The notes beneath the pieces were generated by a model that saw only the letters and a list, made by a program, of their open reading frames with translations, had not been told where the DNA came from and made no database searches. 64,000 nucleotides of DNA from Variovorax sp. PCZ-1 (GTDB lineage Bacteria; Pseudomonadota; Gammaproteobacteria; Burkholderiales; Burkholderiaceae_C). The position numbers and the translations under genes are program-made. Of this stretch, positions 17,082 to 26,822 are shown piece after piece. How positions within the stretch are numbered: the stretch's first letter is position 1; every line of letters starts with the position of its first letter. Where the stretch lies: contig NZ_JAHCDN010000001.1 in the NCBI RefSeq assembly GCF_018413605.1, positions 2,042,296 to 2,106,295 on the forward strand. The letters are read 5' to 3'.

Positions 17082-18218
17082 ATGTCCGAGCGTGTCATAC
17101 CCCTTTTCGATCAACGCCTAGCTGCTTTCAAGGCGGAGCTTCCTGCGCACAAGATCAGTGCAAGCGGGCTGCTGGGCGATGCCCTAGGTCGCCCGTTGCG
17201 AGATTTACGCATCAGCGTCACAGATCGCTGTAACTTCCGTTGCGCTTATTGCATGCCTAAGGAAGTGTTTGACAAAGACTACGCCTATTTGCCGCAAAAT
17301 GCCCTCCTTTCCTTTGAGGAGATTGCGCGGACTGCTCGCCTTTTTGTAGCACATGGCGTGCGTAAATTGCGCTTAACGGGCGGCGAACCGCTGCTGCGCA
17401 AGAACATTGAAGTGCTGATCAATATGCTCGCAGCGATTGAAACGCCAGATGGCGAGCCACTTGATATCACGCTGACCACCAACGGTAGCCTGCTGCGCAA
17501 AAAGGCTCAGCTCTTGAAAGATGCAGGTCTCAAGCGCCTTACCGTGAGTTTGGATGGCCTGGACGACGCGACCTTTCGCAAGATGAACGATGTCGATTAC
17601 CCTGTCGCCGATGTGTTGGATGGCATTGAAGCTGCGCGTGCAGTGGGCTTCCAAAGCATCAAGGTCAATATGGTCGTGCAACGCGGTACAAACGATGCAC
17701 AGATTCTGCCCATGGCGCGTCACTTCAAAGGCACGGGCGTCACGCTGCGCTTCATCGAGTACATGGACGTGGGCGCGACCAATGGCTGGCGCATGGATCA
17801 GGTGCTGCCATCGCGCGAAGTAATGCAACGTATTCATTCCGAGCTTCCACTTGTGCAATTGGAGCCAAGCGCGCCTGGCGAGACCGCTGAGCGCTGGGGC
17901 TACTCTGATACAGACGGCAAATACGACAAGGCGCAAGGCGAAATCGGCCTGATCAGCTCCGTCACACAAGCCTTCTGCGGTGATTGCAATCGCGCACGCC
18001 TGTCTACTGACGGCAAACTCTACCTCTGCCTCTTCGCCACTCAAGGCCACGATCTGCGCAGCCTCATTCGCAGCGGCGCCAGCGATGAAGACATCATCTC
18101 GGCCATCGGCCACATCTGGCAAAAGCGAGACGATCGCTATTCCCAACTCCGCAGCGAAATGCCCTTTGATACCTCCACAGGCGCGCGCAAGGTGGAAATG
18201 AGCTACATCGGGGGCTAG
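17082..18218 (+). CDS. moaA: GTP 3',8-cyclase MoaA (molybdenum cofactor biosynthesis)
   Basis: This 378-residue radical-SAM enzyme catalyses the first step of molybdopterin synthesis. The N-terminal cluster is C50-x3-C54-x2-C57 ([12 protein letters not shown]), and the C-terminal cluster is [21 protein letters not shown] near 298-318. The C-terminus ends in GG, as needed for activity in this family. It is slightly longer than the Escherichia coli enzyme at the N-terminus. The cofactor serves the xanthine dehydrogenase encoded at 45.7-49.6 kb. It heads an operon with mobA. Confidence 0.95.
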   Translation: MSERVIPLFDQRLAAFKAELPAHKISASGLLGDALGRPLRDLRISVTDRCNFRCAYCMPKEVFDKDYAYLPQNALLSFEEIARTARLFVAHGVRKLRLTGGEPLLRKNIEVLINMLAAIETPDGEPLDITLTTNGSLLRKKAQLLKDAGLKRLTVSLDGLDDATFRKMNDVDYPVADVLDGIEAARAVGFQSIKVNMVVQRGTNDAQILPMARHFKGTGVTLRFIEYMDVGATNGWRMDQVLPSREVMQRIHSELPLVQLEPSAPGETAERWGYSDTDGKYDKAQGEIGLISSVTQAFCGDCNRARLSTDGKLYLCLFATQGHDLRSLIRSGASDEDIISAIGHIWQKRDDRYSQLRSEMPFDTSTGARKVEMSYIGG

Positions 18219-18221
18219 AAA

Positions 18222-18575
18222 ATGGCGTGGTTGAAATGGCTGCGCGGCCGCCAAGGCACGGGCTACGACAAAATGCTCTTGGCTACCGCTCGCTGGCCGT
18301 TGCCCTTTGATTGCTATTTGCTGCGCTACCCGCAAGGGTCAGCGATTCCGCCACACACTGATCCCGTCACAGACAAACGACACTATCGGCTCAATATCGT
18401 CGTCAAGCGCGCAGTTGAAGGCGGCGATTTTCTCTGCGCCACACCCATCTTCGCAACAGCGCGTATCAAACTTTTCCGCCCCGACGCTTGCGAGCATGCC
18501 GTGAGTGAAGTCAAAAAGGGCTCACGCTATGTGTTTTCTTTGGGCTGGGTGCTGCCCAGTCAAGTGACTCGCTGA
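18222..18575 (+). CDS. 2OG-Fe(II) oxygenase superfamily protein
   Basis: The 117-residue protein carries the iron facial triad as H45-x-D47 (PPHTDPV) and H92 (CEHAVSEV), with a possible 2-oxoglutarate-binding Arg at 102 (RYVFSLGWV). RLNIVVK precedes the second half, as in small prolyl-hydroxylase-like oxygenases. It begins 3 bases after moaA and its stop overlaps the next start, so it belongs to the Moco operon. Substrate unknown; a peptide or protein side chain is possible. Confidence 0.75.
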   Translation: MAWLKWLRGRQGTGYDKMLLATARWPLPFDCYLLRYPQGSAIPPHTDPVTDKRHYRLNIVVKRAVEGGDFLCATPIFATARIKLFRPDACEHAVSEVKKGSRYVFSLGWVLPSQVTR

Positions 18576-19402
18576 TGAAGCTTTGGGATTCACCGGTCAA
18601 GATGCTGATTCGTGTCGGTGTGATTTTGCTGATCGCTGTTGCAGCAGTGCCCATGTGGCGCAATGCCGCGCTGGCCTACGCCCTTCCCAAGACTGGGTTC
18701 ACCACGGGCGCAGATGCGCGTGTTTTAACGCAAGATGGACAAGTCGCGCTTGCATTGAGTCAACTGGTCAACAAACATTTGCCTACCGCAAAAGATCATG
18801 TGGAGAAAATACAAGGTTACACCCTCGACAAGCCTTTGAAAATCTACGTTTTTAACAGCGAGATTGACTACATGCGAATGGGTGGCTGCCCTCAAGGCTC
18901 CAGAGCATGTGTATTTGGCAGTCAGTTGTCTCTGGCGCCTAAGCTGATGAGCGAGCCCGATACCGTTTTGTCTATCCTCACACATGAGCTCTCGCATGTG
19001 CTCTTGCAGCAGCGTATGGGCACATGGAAAATCTCTCGCATCCCACCTTGGTTTTTAGAAGGTCTGGCTGTGATGGTCTCCGATGGTGGCGGCAGTGAAG
19101 GCGTTGGTCCGCAAGAAGCGGCGCAAGCCATCCAATCTGGCCAGCGCTTCACACCAGATATGAGCAAAAACTGGCTGTCGCAGAAAACGGCCTATCACTA
19201 CAATTTGCCACCACGTCTGTTTTACCGTCAAAGCGCACTTTTCGTGCAACATCTCAAGACAACACATCCCAGTAGCTTCGATGACATGATGCGCCGCTTG
19301 CATGCAGGCATGGGTTTTCATGAAGCGTTTCAGCGCTCTTTTGCGCAAACCGTTGAAGTGCTGTGGGAAGAGTTTTTGAAAACACAAGGAGTTAGACAAT
19401 GA
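18575..19402 (+). CDS. Membrane-anchored gluzincin-type metallopeptidase (peptidase MA-like)
   Basis: The 275-residue protein has an N-terminal transmembrane segment (residues 8-30) and a periplasmic domain. The zinc motif is HELSH at about 136-140, with the third ligand Glu in WFLEGLAV near 162, the arrangement of gluzincins. The start overlaps the previous stop as TGATG, and its own end overlaps mobA as ATGA, so it is translationally coupled on both sides. No substrate is known, and a link to molybdenum metabolism is suggested only by position. Confidence 0.78.
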   Translation: MKLWDSPVKMLIRVGVILLIAVAAVPMWRNAALAYALPKTGFTTGADARVLTQDGQVALALSQLVNKHLPTAKDHVEKIQGYTLDKPLKIYVFNSEIDYMRMGGCPQGSRACVFGSQLSLAPKLMSEPDTVLSILTHELSHVLLQQRMGTWKISRIPPWFLEGLAVMVSDGGGSEGVGPQEAAQAIQSGQRFTPDMSKNWLSQKTAYHYNLPPRLFYRQSALFVQHLKTTHPSSFDDMMRRLHAGMGFHEAFQRSFAQTVEVLWEEFLKTQGVRQ

Positions 19403-20022
19403 CCACGATCACCGCCATCGTCTTAGCCGGCGGCCGAGGCTCGCGTATGGGCGGGGTTGATAAGGGTTTGCAGAATTTTCGCGGCATGCCTCTCGTGATG
19501 CATGCGCTGATGCGTTTGCAGATGCAAGAGGGCGCGCTCATTGGCCAAAGTATGGTCAATGCGAATCGGAATTTATCGGCTTATGAGTCGATGGGCGTCT
19601 CGGTCTGGCCGGACGCTTCGCCCGATGAGTTTGCCGGGCCTCTGGCTGGCTTTCTCACGGGGCTAGAGCGCTGCGAATCACCCTACTTGCTCACCGTCCC
19701 CTGCGATACCCCTCTTTTTCCGCTGGATCTGGCGCAGCGATTGATGAACGCGTTGGTGGCAGAGCAAGCCGATATCGCCGTTGCAAGCGCCCCTGAAACC
19801 GATGACGCAGGCCAAACGCGCACGCGCCCTCAACCTGTGTTTTGTTTACTGAAAGCCCAGCTCATGGAAAGTTTGGTTGCTTTCATGCAAAGCGGTGGTC
19901 GCAAAATTGATGCATGGACAGCACAACACCGCGTCGCTCATGTGGCGTTTGATGGGGATCAAGACGACCGACAAGCTTTTGCCAACGTGAACACCTTGCA
20001 AGAGCTTCATGCTTTAGAGTGA
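19399..20022 (+). CDS. mobA: Molybdenum cofactor guanylyltransferase MobA
   Basis: The 207-residue nucleotidyltransferase has the GTP-binding motif [16 protein letters not shown] near residues 9-24, [15 protein letters not shown], and [10 protein letters not shown] with the metal-binding Asp. It converts Mo-molybdopterin to the guanine dinucleotide form. Xanthine dehydrogenases of the XdhAB type often use plain Mo-molybdopterin, so MobA may serve another enzyme or a cytosine/guanine variant. It is coupled to the peptidase gene and followed 9 bases later by eptA. Confidence 0.92.
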   Translation: MTTITAIVLAGGRGSRMGGVDKGLQNFRGMPLVMHALMRLQMQEGALIGQSMVNANRNLSAYESMGVSVWPDASPDEFAGPLAGFLTGLERCESPYLLTVPCDTPLFPLDLAQRLMNALVAEQADIAVASAPETDDAGQTRTRPQPVFCLLKAQLMESLVAFMQSGGRKIDAWTAQHRVAHVAFDGDQDDRQAFANVNTLQELHALE

Positions 20023-20031
20023 AAGGGCAGC

Positions 20032-21720
20032 ATGCCTTACCGTCGCAGCCAGTTTGAGGACAGCCCTCATTCATCTCGCCAAAACAGAAGCTACCATCCT
20101 GCCACACTGCTGATCATCATCAGCCTGTGGATTGCCTTGGTAGGCAATGGTGCGCTCTGGCAGGAACTCGTCCAGTTGGGGCGATTACAAACCGCAAAAG
20201 ATGTTTGGGTCGCCACGTGTATGGTGCTCATGATCTGGGGCGCACTGGTGGCCTTGGGCTCACTCCTCGCTTGGCGGCATAGCATCAAGCCCTTGCTCGT
20301 GTTTTTTCTCATCGCTGCAGCAGCAGGCATGCATTTCATGATGAGCTACGGTGTGGTGATTGACGACACGATGATGATCAACGTGTTTCAAACCGACCCG
20401 CGCGAAACCCGCGATCTGCTCAATGCGCGTTTGTTCATCACCCTTGGCCTTGTAGCGGGTTTGCCTTGCGTTTGGCTTTGGTTTACCTCCGTGAAAACAT
20501 CGCGTTGGGGTCGGCAGATCTTACGAAACGCTCTTATTTTGATAGCTGGTAGCGCAGTATTGGTGGGCGCTATTGCACTTTCCTTTCAAGGTTTTTCGTC
20601 GTTGATGCGCAATCACAAGCATGTGCGCTACCTGCTCAATCCACTGAATTCGCTTTATGCCATTGGTCAAATCGTCACCCAACCATTGCGCCATGGCCCG
20701 CAGCCTTTGCAGGCCATTGGCCAAGATGCAATGCTTGGCGCAAGCTATGCAGCAGGCCAGAAACCACCCTTGCTGATGATCGTGGTGGGGGAAACAGCGC
20801 GTGCCGCCAACTTCTCCTTCAACGGCTACGCACGGCAAACCACGCCGCAGATGGCAAAAATCGCTCAAACGGAAAGCTTTGTCTACTGGAAAGATGCTTG
20901 GAGCTGCGGCACAAACACAGCTTCCAGCTTGCCATGCATGTTCAGTCATCTGGGTAAAGAAGCCTTTGAAGACAGCAAGGCACGCTATGAAGGCTTGCTC
21001 GACATCTTGCAACGCGCTGGCCTTGCCATCCTGTGGATCGACAACCAATCGGGTTGCAAAGGCGTGTGCGATCGCGTTGCGAATGCCAATACAGTGAAGG
21101 CGAACGTGCCCGAGCATTGCAGCTCAGGCGAATGCCATGATCTCGTGATGTTGCATGATTTGGATGCGCGCATTGCCGCACTTCCCGCAGACAAGCGCGC
21201 CAAGGGCGTTGTCGTTGTACTCCATCAAATGGGCAGCCACGGCCCTGCGTATTTCAAACGCGTGCCGCCGGCTTTCAAAACATTTCAGCCAGAGTGTTTA
21301 ACGAACAATCTTTCCGAATGCACAAGAGAGCAAATCACCAACAGCTACGACAACACCTTGGCTTACACCGACCAATTGCTGTTTTCAAGTATCAATTGGC
21401 TCAAAACAAAGGCGGATACTGCGCAGAGTGCTATGATTTATGTATCAGATCACGGCGAATCTTTGGGCGAAAAAGGCATCTATCTGCATGGCCTGCCCTA
21501 TTCCATCGCGCCCGACGAGCAAAAACATATTCCCTGGCTCAATTGGTTCTCTGCGGAATTCACAGCTGCCAAAAAACTGGATATTGCCTGCCTTCAGCAA
21601 CGCGCGACACAGCGCATCACGCACGACAACCTCTTTCACTCCGTGCTGGGCCTGCTCGATGTGAAGACATCGCTACATAGCCCTAAGCTCGATGTCTATG
21701 CGCCTTGTATGAAACCTTGA
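20032..21720 (+). CDS. Phosphoethanolamine transferase (EptA-like)
   Basis: This 562-residue inner-membrane enzyme has about five N-terminal transmembrane segments (residues 20-215) and a periplasmic alkaline-phosphatase-fold domain. Motifs are GETARAANFSFNGYARQTTP near 257 (zinc Glu), CGTNTASSLPCMF with the nucleophile Thr near 290, and SDHGESLGEKGIYLHG near 472 (zinc Asp-His and a His). It adds phosphoethanolamine to lipid A or a related glycan, which can raise polymyxin resistance. Residues ADTAQSAMIYV near 462-472 come from a dispersed-repeat copy just before the catalytic SDHGE. Confidence 0.9.
   Translation: MPYRRSQFEDSPHSSRQNRSYHPATLLIIISLWIALVGNGALWQELVQLGRLQTAKDVWVATCMVLMIWGALVALGSLLAWRHSIKPLLVFFLIAAAAGMHFMMSYGVVIDDTMMINVFQTDPRETRDLLNARLFITLGLVAGLPCVWLWFTSVKTSRWGRQILRNALILIAGSAVLVGAIALSFQGFSSLMRNHKHVRYLLNPLNSLYAIGQIVTQPLRHGPQPLQAIGQDAMLGASYAAGQKPPLLMIVVGETARAANFSFNGYARQTTPQMAKIAQTESFVYWKDAWSCGTNTASSLPCMFSHLGKEAFEDSKARYEGLLDILQRAGLAILWIDNQSGCKGVCDRVANANTVKANVPEHCSSGECHDLVMLHDLDARIAALPADKRAKGVVVVLHQMGSHGPAYFKRVPPAFKTFQPECLTNNLSECTREQITNSYDNTLAYTDQLLFSSINWLKTKADTAQSAMIYVSDHGESLGEKGIYLHGLPYSIAPDEQKHIPWLNWFSAEFTAAKKLDIACLQQRATQRITHDNLFHSVLGLLDVKTSLHSPKLDVYAPCMKP
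21409..21443 (+). repeat. Dispersed repeat, copy 5 (inside eptA-like gene)
   Basis: GGATACTGCGCAGAGTGC followed by TATGATTTA matches the right half of the family core. It is in frame, encoding ADTAQSAMIY. The left half is eroded. Confidence 0.6.
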
Positions 21721-21755
21721 TTTGCAACAGACTCATCCCGTTTTAAAATCTCACC

Positions 21756-23453
21756 ATGACCAACAAAACTATCCCCATCCAGCCCCTGCGCTCTGCCAAC
21801 ATCACCGAAGGCAAGAGCCGCGCACCGAATCGCTCCATGTATTACGGCATGGGTTACAAAGAAACCGATTTCGGCAAGCCGATGGTCGGCGTGGCCAATG
21901 GCCACAGCACCATCACGCCTTGCAACAGTGGCTTGCAAAAGCTGGCTGACGCAGCGATCGCTGGCATTGAAGAAGCAGGCGGCAATGCACAAGTGTTTGG
22001 TACACCCACAATTTCCGATGGTATGGCGATGGGCACGGAAGGCATGAAGTACAGCCTCGTCTCGCGCGAGGTGATCAGCGATTGCATCGAAACCTGCGTG
22101 CAAGGCCAGTGGATGGATGGCGTGGTCGTCGTGGGCGGTTGCGATAAAAACATGCCCGGCGGCCTGATGGGCATGCTGCGCGCCAACGTGCCCGCTATTT
22201 ACGTCTACGGTGGCACGATCCTCCCCGGCCGCTACAAAGACCAAGACCTCAACATCGTGAGCGTGTTTGAAGCCGTCGGCCAAAACGCTGCGGGCAACAT
22301 GAGCGATGAAGACTTGAAGCAAATCGAGCAGCGCGCCATCCCTGGCACGGGTTCTTGCGGTGGCATGTACACAGCCAACACCATGTCTTCCAGCTTCGAG
22401 GCTTTAGGCATCTCCCTGCCCTACTCTTCCACCATGGCCAACCCTCACGATGAGAAGCAAAACTCGGCGAAAGAGTCTGCCAAAGTATTGATCGAAGCGA
22501 TCAAAAAAGACATCAAGCCGCGTGACATCGTGACGAAAAAGGCGATTGAGAATGCGGTGGCCGTGATCATGGCCACAGGCGGCTCAACGAACGCCGTGCT
22601 GCACTTCCTCGCCATCGCGCATGCCGCAGGTGTAGAGTGGACGATTGACGATTTCGAGCGCATGCGCAAGAAAGTGCCCGTGATTTGCGATTTGAAACCT
22701 TCCGGCAAATACCTCGCTGTGGACTTGCACAAAGCCGGCGGCATTCCGCAAGTCATGAAGGTTTTGCTCAAAGCTGGCCTGCTGCATGGCGATTGCCTCA
22801 CCATCTCCGGCCAAACCATCGAAGAAGTGCTCAAAGACGTGCCTGATCAGCCAAGAGCCGATCAAGATTGCATTCGCCCCATCGATAAAGCGCTCTACAA
22901 AGAAGGCCATCTGGCCATCCTCAAAGGCAACCTGAGCCCCGAAGGCGCTGTCGCAAAAATCACGGGCCTGAAAAACCCTGTGATGACTGGCCCTGCCAAA
23001 TGCTTTGATGATGAGCAATCTGCTTTGGCCGCCATCCTGGCAGGCAAGATCACCCACGGCGACGTGATGATCCTGCGCTACCTCGGCCCCAAAGGCGGCC
23101 CCGGCATGCCAGAAATGCTCGCCCCCACAGGCGCGCTCATCGGCGCAGGCTTGGGCGAAACCGTCGGCCTCATCACCGATGGCCGCTTCTCCGGCGGCAC
23201 ATGGGGCATGGTGGTGGGCCACTGCGCACCAGAGGCAGCAGAAGGCGGCACGATTGCCTTGGTGCAAGACGGCGACAGCGTGACGATTGACGCTAAGCAA
23301 CTGCTCTTGCAGCTCAACGTACCCGAAGCAGAACTCACCAAACGCAAAGCAGCGTGGAAAAAACCTGCACCTCGCTACACACGCGGCGTGCAGGCGAAGT
23401 TTGCGTTCAATGCGTCTAGCGCGTCGAACGGCGCTGTGTTGGATGCGTATTGA
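21756..23453 (+). CDS. ilvD: Dihydroxy-acid dehydratase
   Basis: The 565-residue iron-sulfur enzyme of valine, leucine and isoleucine synthesis dehydrates 2,3-dihydroxy-3-methylbutanoate and its homologue. Motifs are [10 protein letters not shown] near 126 (cluster Cys) and [14 protein letters not shown] near 195 (second cluster Cys), with TDGRFSGG near the C-terminal catalytic Ser. The length is normal. It stands alone, 35 bases after the eptA-like gene, and is followed by a strong terminator. Confidence 0.95.
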   Translation: MTNKTIPIQPLRSANITEGKSRAPNRSMYYGMGYKETDFGKPMVGVANGHSTITPCNSGLQKLADAAIAGIEEAGGNAQVFGTPTISDGMAMGTEGMKYSLVSREVISDCIETCVQGQWMDGVVVVGGCDKNMPGGLMGMLRANVPAIYVYGGTILPGRYKDQDLNIVSVFEAVGQNAAGNMSDEDLKQIEQRAIPGTGSCGGMYTANTMSSSFEALGISLPYSSTMANPHDEKQNSAKESAKVLIEAIKKDIKPRDIVTKKAIENAVAVIMATGGSTNAVLHFLAIAHAAGVEWTIDDFERMRKKVPVICDLKPSGKYLAVDLHKAGGIPQVMKVLLKAGLLHGDCLTISGQTIEEVLKDVPDQPRADQDCIRPIDKALYKEGHLAILKGNLSPEGAVAKITGLKNPVMTGPAKCFDDEQSALAAILAGKITHGDVMILRYLGPKGGPGMPEMLAPTGALIGAGLGETVGLITDGRFSGGTWGMVVGHCAPEAAEGGTIALVQDGDSVTIDAKQLLLQLNVPEAELTKRKAAWKKPAPRYTRGVQAKFAFNASSASNGAVLDAY

Positions 23454-23479
23454 TCGGGACTTGATCCAATCAACTCAAG

Positions 23480-23503
23480 TGGGGCTCTGAGCCCCATTTT
23501 TAT
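23480..23503 (+). terminator. Rho-independent terminator after ilvD
   Basis: TGGGGCT pairs with AGCCCCA around a CTG loop, a 7-pair stem, followed by TTTTTATTT. It lies 27 bases after the ilvD stop. Confidence 0.85.
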
Positions 23504-23524
23504 TTCTGAAATCAAATACTATTA

Positions 23525-23575
23525 TATTGATAGCAATCCGCGCAGTCAGTACGCCGGCGAAGTGCCAAAAACGCT
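23525..23575 (-). repeat. Dispersed repeat, copy 6 (intergenic)
   Basis: The reverse complement reads GGCACTTCGCCGGCGTACTG followed by ACTGCGCGGATTGCTATCAA, the family core with changes. It lies between the ilvD terminator and the end of the RND gene. Confidence 0.65.
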
Positions 23576-23581
23576 TGAAAC

Positions 23582-26500
23582 TTAGCGTTTCACCCTGAAC
23601 CACGCGGCATACATTGCAGGTAATGCCAGCAACGTTAACACCGTTGCCACAATCAAGCCCCCCATGATCGCCACGGCCATCGGCCCCCAGAACACACTGC
23701 GGGACAGCGGGATCATGGCGAGCACGGCTGCGGCGGCTGTGAGCACGATGGGACGCAGTCGGCGCACAGCCGATTCGACGATGGCATCCCACTTGGGCAC
23801 ACCGGCTCGGATGTCCTGCTCGATTTGGTCGATCAAGATCACCGAGTTTCGCTGGATCATGCCCATGAGGGCGATCACACCGAGCAAAGCGACGAAGCCA
23901 AACGGCCGGTTCAAAAGCAACAATGCGCCTGCCACACCTGCGATACCGAGCGGCCCGGTGATGAAGACGAGCATGGCGCGGCTGAAGCTTTGCAATTGAA
24001 GCATCAAGAGCGTGAAGGTGATGAAGAGCATGATGGGCATGCCAGCGGCAATCGACGCTGAGCCTTTGGAGCTTTCTTCAACGGCGCCAGCGACTTCGAT
24101 ACGGTAGCCAGAGAGACCCTGCGCTGCCCATGTCGCTTCGAGAGCTTTCAGAGCAGGAAGTAGCTCATTCGTTACTGTCGCGCCCTGCAATCCTTCCGTG
24201 ATATCGGCGTTCACCGTGATCGCGTAATCACGGTTTTCTCGCCACATCACACCCGGCTCCCAAACGAAGATGGGCTTGGCGATTTGTGTGATGGGAATGC
24301 TGCGGCCTGTGGCGGTGGGCAAATAGGCGTTGCCAATATCGGTGATCAGATCGCGCTCTGCGAGCGGCTGGCGCAGCACGATATCAATGAGCTTGTCGCC
24401 ATCACGGAACGTGCCAATCGTGCTGCCACTCACGATCGCGCGCGAGGCTTGCGCAATGCTCTGGCTCGTCACACCCAATGCGCGCGCCTTAGCTTGATCA
24501 ACCTCCATTCGAATCGCTTTGACAGATTCATTCCAGTTGTCGTTCACACCGCGCGTGTTGGGTGATTTGCGCATCTCGGCTTTCACGGTATCGGCCAAGC
24601 CACGCAATTTGCCGGGCTCAGGGCCGATCACACGGAACTGCACAGGATATGGCACGGGTGGGCCATTGGGCAAGAGCTTGGCACGGCCGCGAATCTCGGG
24701 GAACTCTGTGGCCAAAATCGTAGGCAGCTTCAAGCGCAGCGCCTCGCGCGCTTTCAAGTCCACAGGCAGCGCAATCATCTGGCTCACATTGGTTTGCGGA
24801 AAGTATTGATCCATGGGCAGATAAAAGCGCGGCACGCCCGAGCCGACCCAAGTGTTCACACTCTCCATGCCAGGCTCTTGCATGAGGCGTTGCTCGAGGC
24901 GCTTGGTCACAGCTTCGTTCGCGGCAAGCGAGGTGCCTTCCACAAACCACAAGTCCACCAAAATCTCAGGCCGCGATGAATCAGGGAAGAACTGCTGCTG
25001 TACTTTGCCCATGCCCACAATGCCTAATGCGAACGTGAGAACCGTTGCGCCAATCGTGAGCCAGCGGTGCTTGACGCACCAGTTGACCATGCGGCGGAAG
25101 GTGTTGTAGAAGGGCGTGTCGAAATGCTCTTGATGATCAGCGCCGCCTGCCTCGTGATGCCCATCGGCATTGCGCATGGCTTGATCTTGCTTGTGCTTTA
25201 AAAGCAGTACGCCAAGATAGGGCACGAAATACACTGACACGACCCAACTGATCAGCAGCGCAATCACAGTGACGCCGAAAATCGCAAAGGTGTATTCACC
25301 CGTCACTGATTTGGCAATACCAATCGGCAAGAAGCCCACAGCGGTGATCAGCGTGCCCGTGAGCATGGGCATGGCGGTGAGCTCGTAGGCGAAGGTGGCT
25401 GCGCGCACTTTGTCGTAGCCCTCTTCCATTTTTCGCACCATCATCTCTACGGCGATGATCGCATCGTCCACCAACAAACCCAGCGCAATGATCAGCGATC
25501 CCAAGGAAATCTTGTGAAGCCCCAGATTGAAATACCACATCGCTAAAAACGTGACAGCGAGCACGAGCGGAATCGTGATGCCCACCACCAAGCCAGGGCG
25601 CATATCAAGGTAATAGCGTTTCAGAAGCGGCACATCTTTGCCACGACTGTGAAAGCCCAGAGCAATGAAGCTGACAGCTAGCACGATGAATACAGCCTCG
25701 ATCAACACGGCGACAAATTCATTGACAGATTTGGCTACTGCGCGAGGTTGATCCTGGATTTGCTCCAGCTGCGCACCAATCGGTAAGGTCTTTTCGATTT
25801 TTTCAGTGGCCACTCTGAGCGCTTTGCCTAATGCGATGATGTCGCCGCCTTTGGCCATGCTGACCCCAAGAACAATCACTTCTTGACTGCTGAGTTTGCC
25901 TTGTGCATCGCGACTGGTTGTGCGCACTTTGACCTGCGCAGGATCAACATAGCCCCGCCGAATATCTGCAATATCACCCAGCCGGATCTGCGCAGCGCCC
26001 GCGCCTTGCGCGCCCGCAGCACGAATCGGCATGGCTTTGAGTTGCTCTAAATCGTTGAACTGCCCACCCACACGCACTTGCAACACATCCAGCGGTGTGG
26101 TGATCACGCCGGCGTTCTCCACAGCATTCTGCGCATTGAGCTGCGCAATCACAGCGCTTAAATCCAAGCCAAGCTGCGCCAAGCGTTTCTGAGAAATCTC
26201 CACATAAAGCTTTTCATCTTGTTGCCCAAACAGCTCCACCTTCGAGACATCTTTCACTCTCAAGAGCTGCTGACGCACATCATCTGCAAACGCTTTGCTT
26301 TGCGCAGGGCTGAAGCCATCTGTTTTGAGCGCATACATCACGCCAAACACATCGCCAAACTCATCATTGAAAAACGGCCCGATCACACCCGGCGGCAGCG
26401 TACCGCGCATATCGCCCACCTTCTTGCGCACGCTGTACCAAATCTGCGGCACATCTTTGGGTGGCCCGTTGTCTTTGATTTGAAAAATGATCAACGCTTC

Positions 26501-26815
26501 GCCGGGCTTGGCATAAGAGCGAATCTTGTCAGCCAGCGGCACTTCTTGCAGCGTCTTCTCCACTTTATCCAGCACCTGCTCGCTCACCTGCTGAGCCGTC
26601 GCACCCGGATAAAACATGCGAATCGCCATGATGCGGAAAGTGAATGGCGGATCTTCATCTTGGCCGAGCTGGAAGTAACTCGCCGCGCCAAGCAGCATCA
26701 GCACCACCATCAAATAACGGGTGAGTGCTGGGTGATCAATCGCCCATTTGGAGAGATTAAATCGTGATGAAAGCTGAACTGATGATGGGGCTGCTGCGCT
26801 GTGAGAATCGCTCAT
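23582..26815 (-). CDS. RND efflux transporter permease (AcrB/MdtB superfamily)
   Basis: The 1077-residue inner-membrane pump has 12 predicted transmembrane segments and two large periplasmic loops. The proton-relay pair is in LGLLVDDAIIAVEMM near 437, and the C-terminal segment GGLIVATVLTLLALPAMY is typical of the superfamily. It works with the adaptor at 26823-28040, which ends 7 bases upstream. No outer-membrane factor is encoded in the window, so a shared TolC-type partner is likely. Substrate class (drug, solvent or other) is unassigned. Confidence 0.9.
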   Translation of the reverse strand: MSDSHSAAAPSSVQLSSRFNLSKWAIDHPALTRYLMVVLMLLGAASYFQLGQDEDPPFTFRIMAIRMFYPGATAQQVSEQVLDKVEKTLQEVPLADKIRSYAKPGEALIIFQIKDNGPPKDVPQIWYSVRKKVGDMRGTLPPGVIGPFFNDEFGDVFGVMYALKTDGFSPAQSKAFADDVRQQLLRVKDVSKVELFGQQDEKLYVEISQKRLAQLGLDLSAVIAQLNAQNAVENAGVITTPLDVLQVRVGGQFNDLEQLKAMPIRAAGAQGAGAAQIRLGDIADIRRGYVDPAQVKVRTTSRDAQGKLSSQEVIVLGVSMAKGGDIIALGKALRVATEKIEKTLPIGAQLEQIQDQPRAVAKSVNEFVAVLIEAVFIVLAVSFIALGFHSRGKDVPLLKRYYLDMRPGLVVGITIPLVLAVTFLAMWYFNLGLHKISLGSLIIALGLLVDDAIIAVEMMVRKMEEGYDKVRAATFAYELTAMPMLTGTLITAVGFLPIGIAKSVTGEYTFAIFGVTVIALLISWVVSVYFVPYLGVLLLKHKQDQAMRNADGHHEAGGADHQEHFDTPFYNTFRRMVNWCVKHRWLTIGATVLTFALGIVGMGKVQQQFFPDSSRPEILVDLWFVEGTSLAANEAVTKRLEQRLMQEPGMESVNTWVGSGVPRFYLPMDQYFPQTNVSQMIALPVDLKAREALRLKLPTILATEFPEIRGRAKLLPNGPPVPYPVQFRVIGPEPGKLRGLADTVKAEMRKSPNTRGVNDNWNESVKAIRMEVDQAKARALGVTSQSIAQASRAIVSGSTIGTFRDGDKLIDIVLRQPLAERDLITDIGNAYLPTATGRSIPITQIAKPIFVWEPGVMWRENRDYAITVNADITEGLQGATVTNELLPALKALEATWAAQGLSGYRIEVAGAVEESSKGSASIAAGMPIMLFITFTLLMLQLQSFSRAMLVFITGPLGIAGVAGALLLLNRPFGFVALLGVIALMGMIQRNSVILIDQIEQDIRAGVPKWDAIVESAVRRLRPIVLTAAAAVLAMIPLSRSVFWGPMAVAIMGGLIVATVLTLLALPAMYAAWFRVKR

Positions 26816-26822
26816 GATGCTC

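Noticed and set aside
20533..20565. Possible sixteenth copy of the dispersed repeat
   Set aside because: TTGATAGCTGGTAGCGCAGTATT resembles the right half of the family but lies in a transmembrane segment of the eptA-like protein, and the match is too short to separate from chance.
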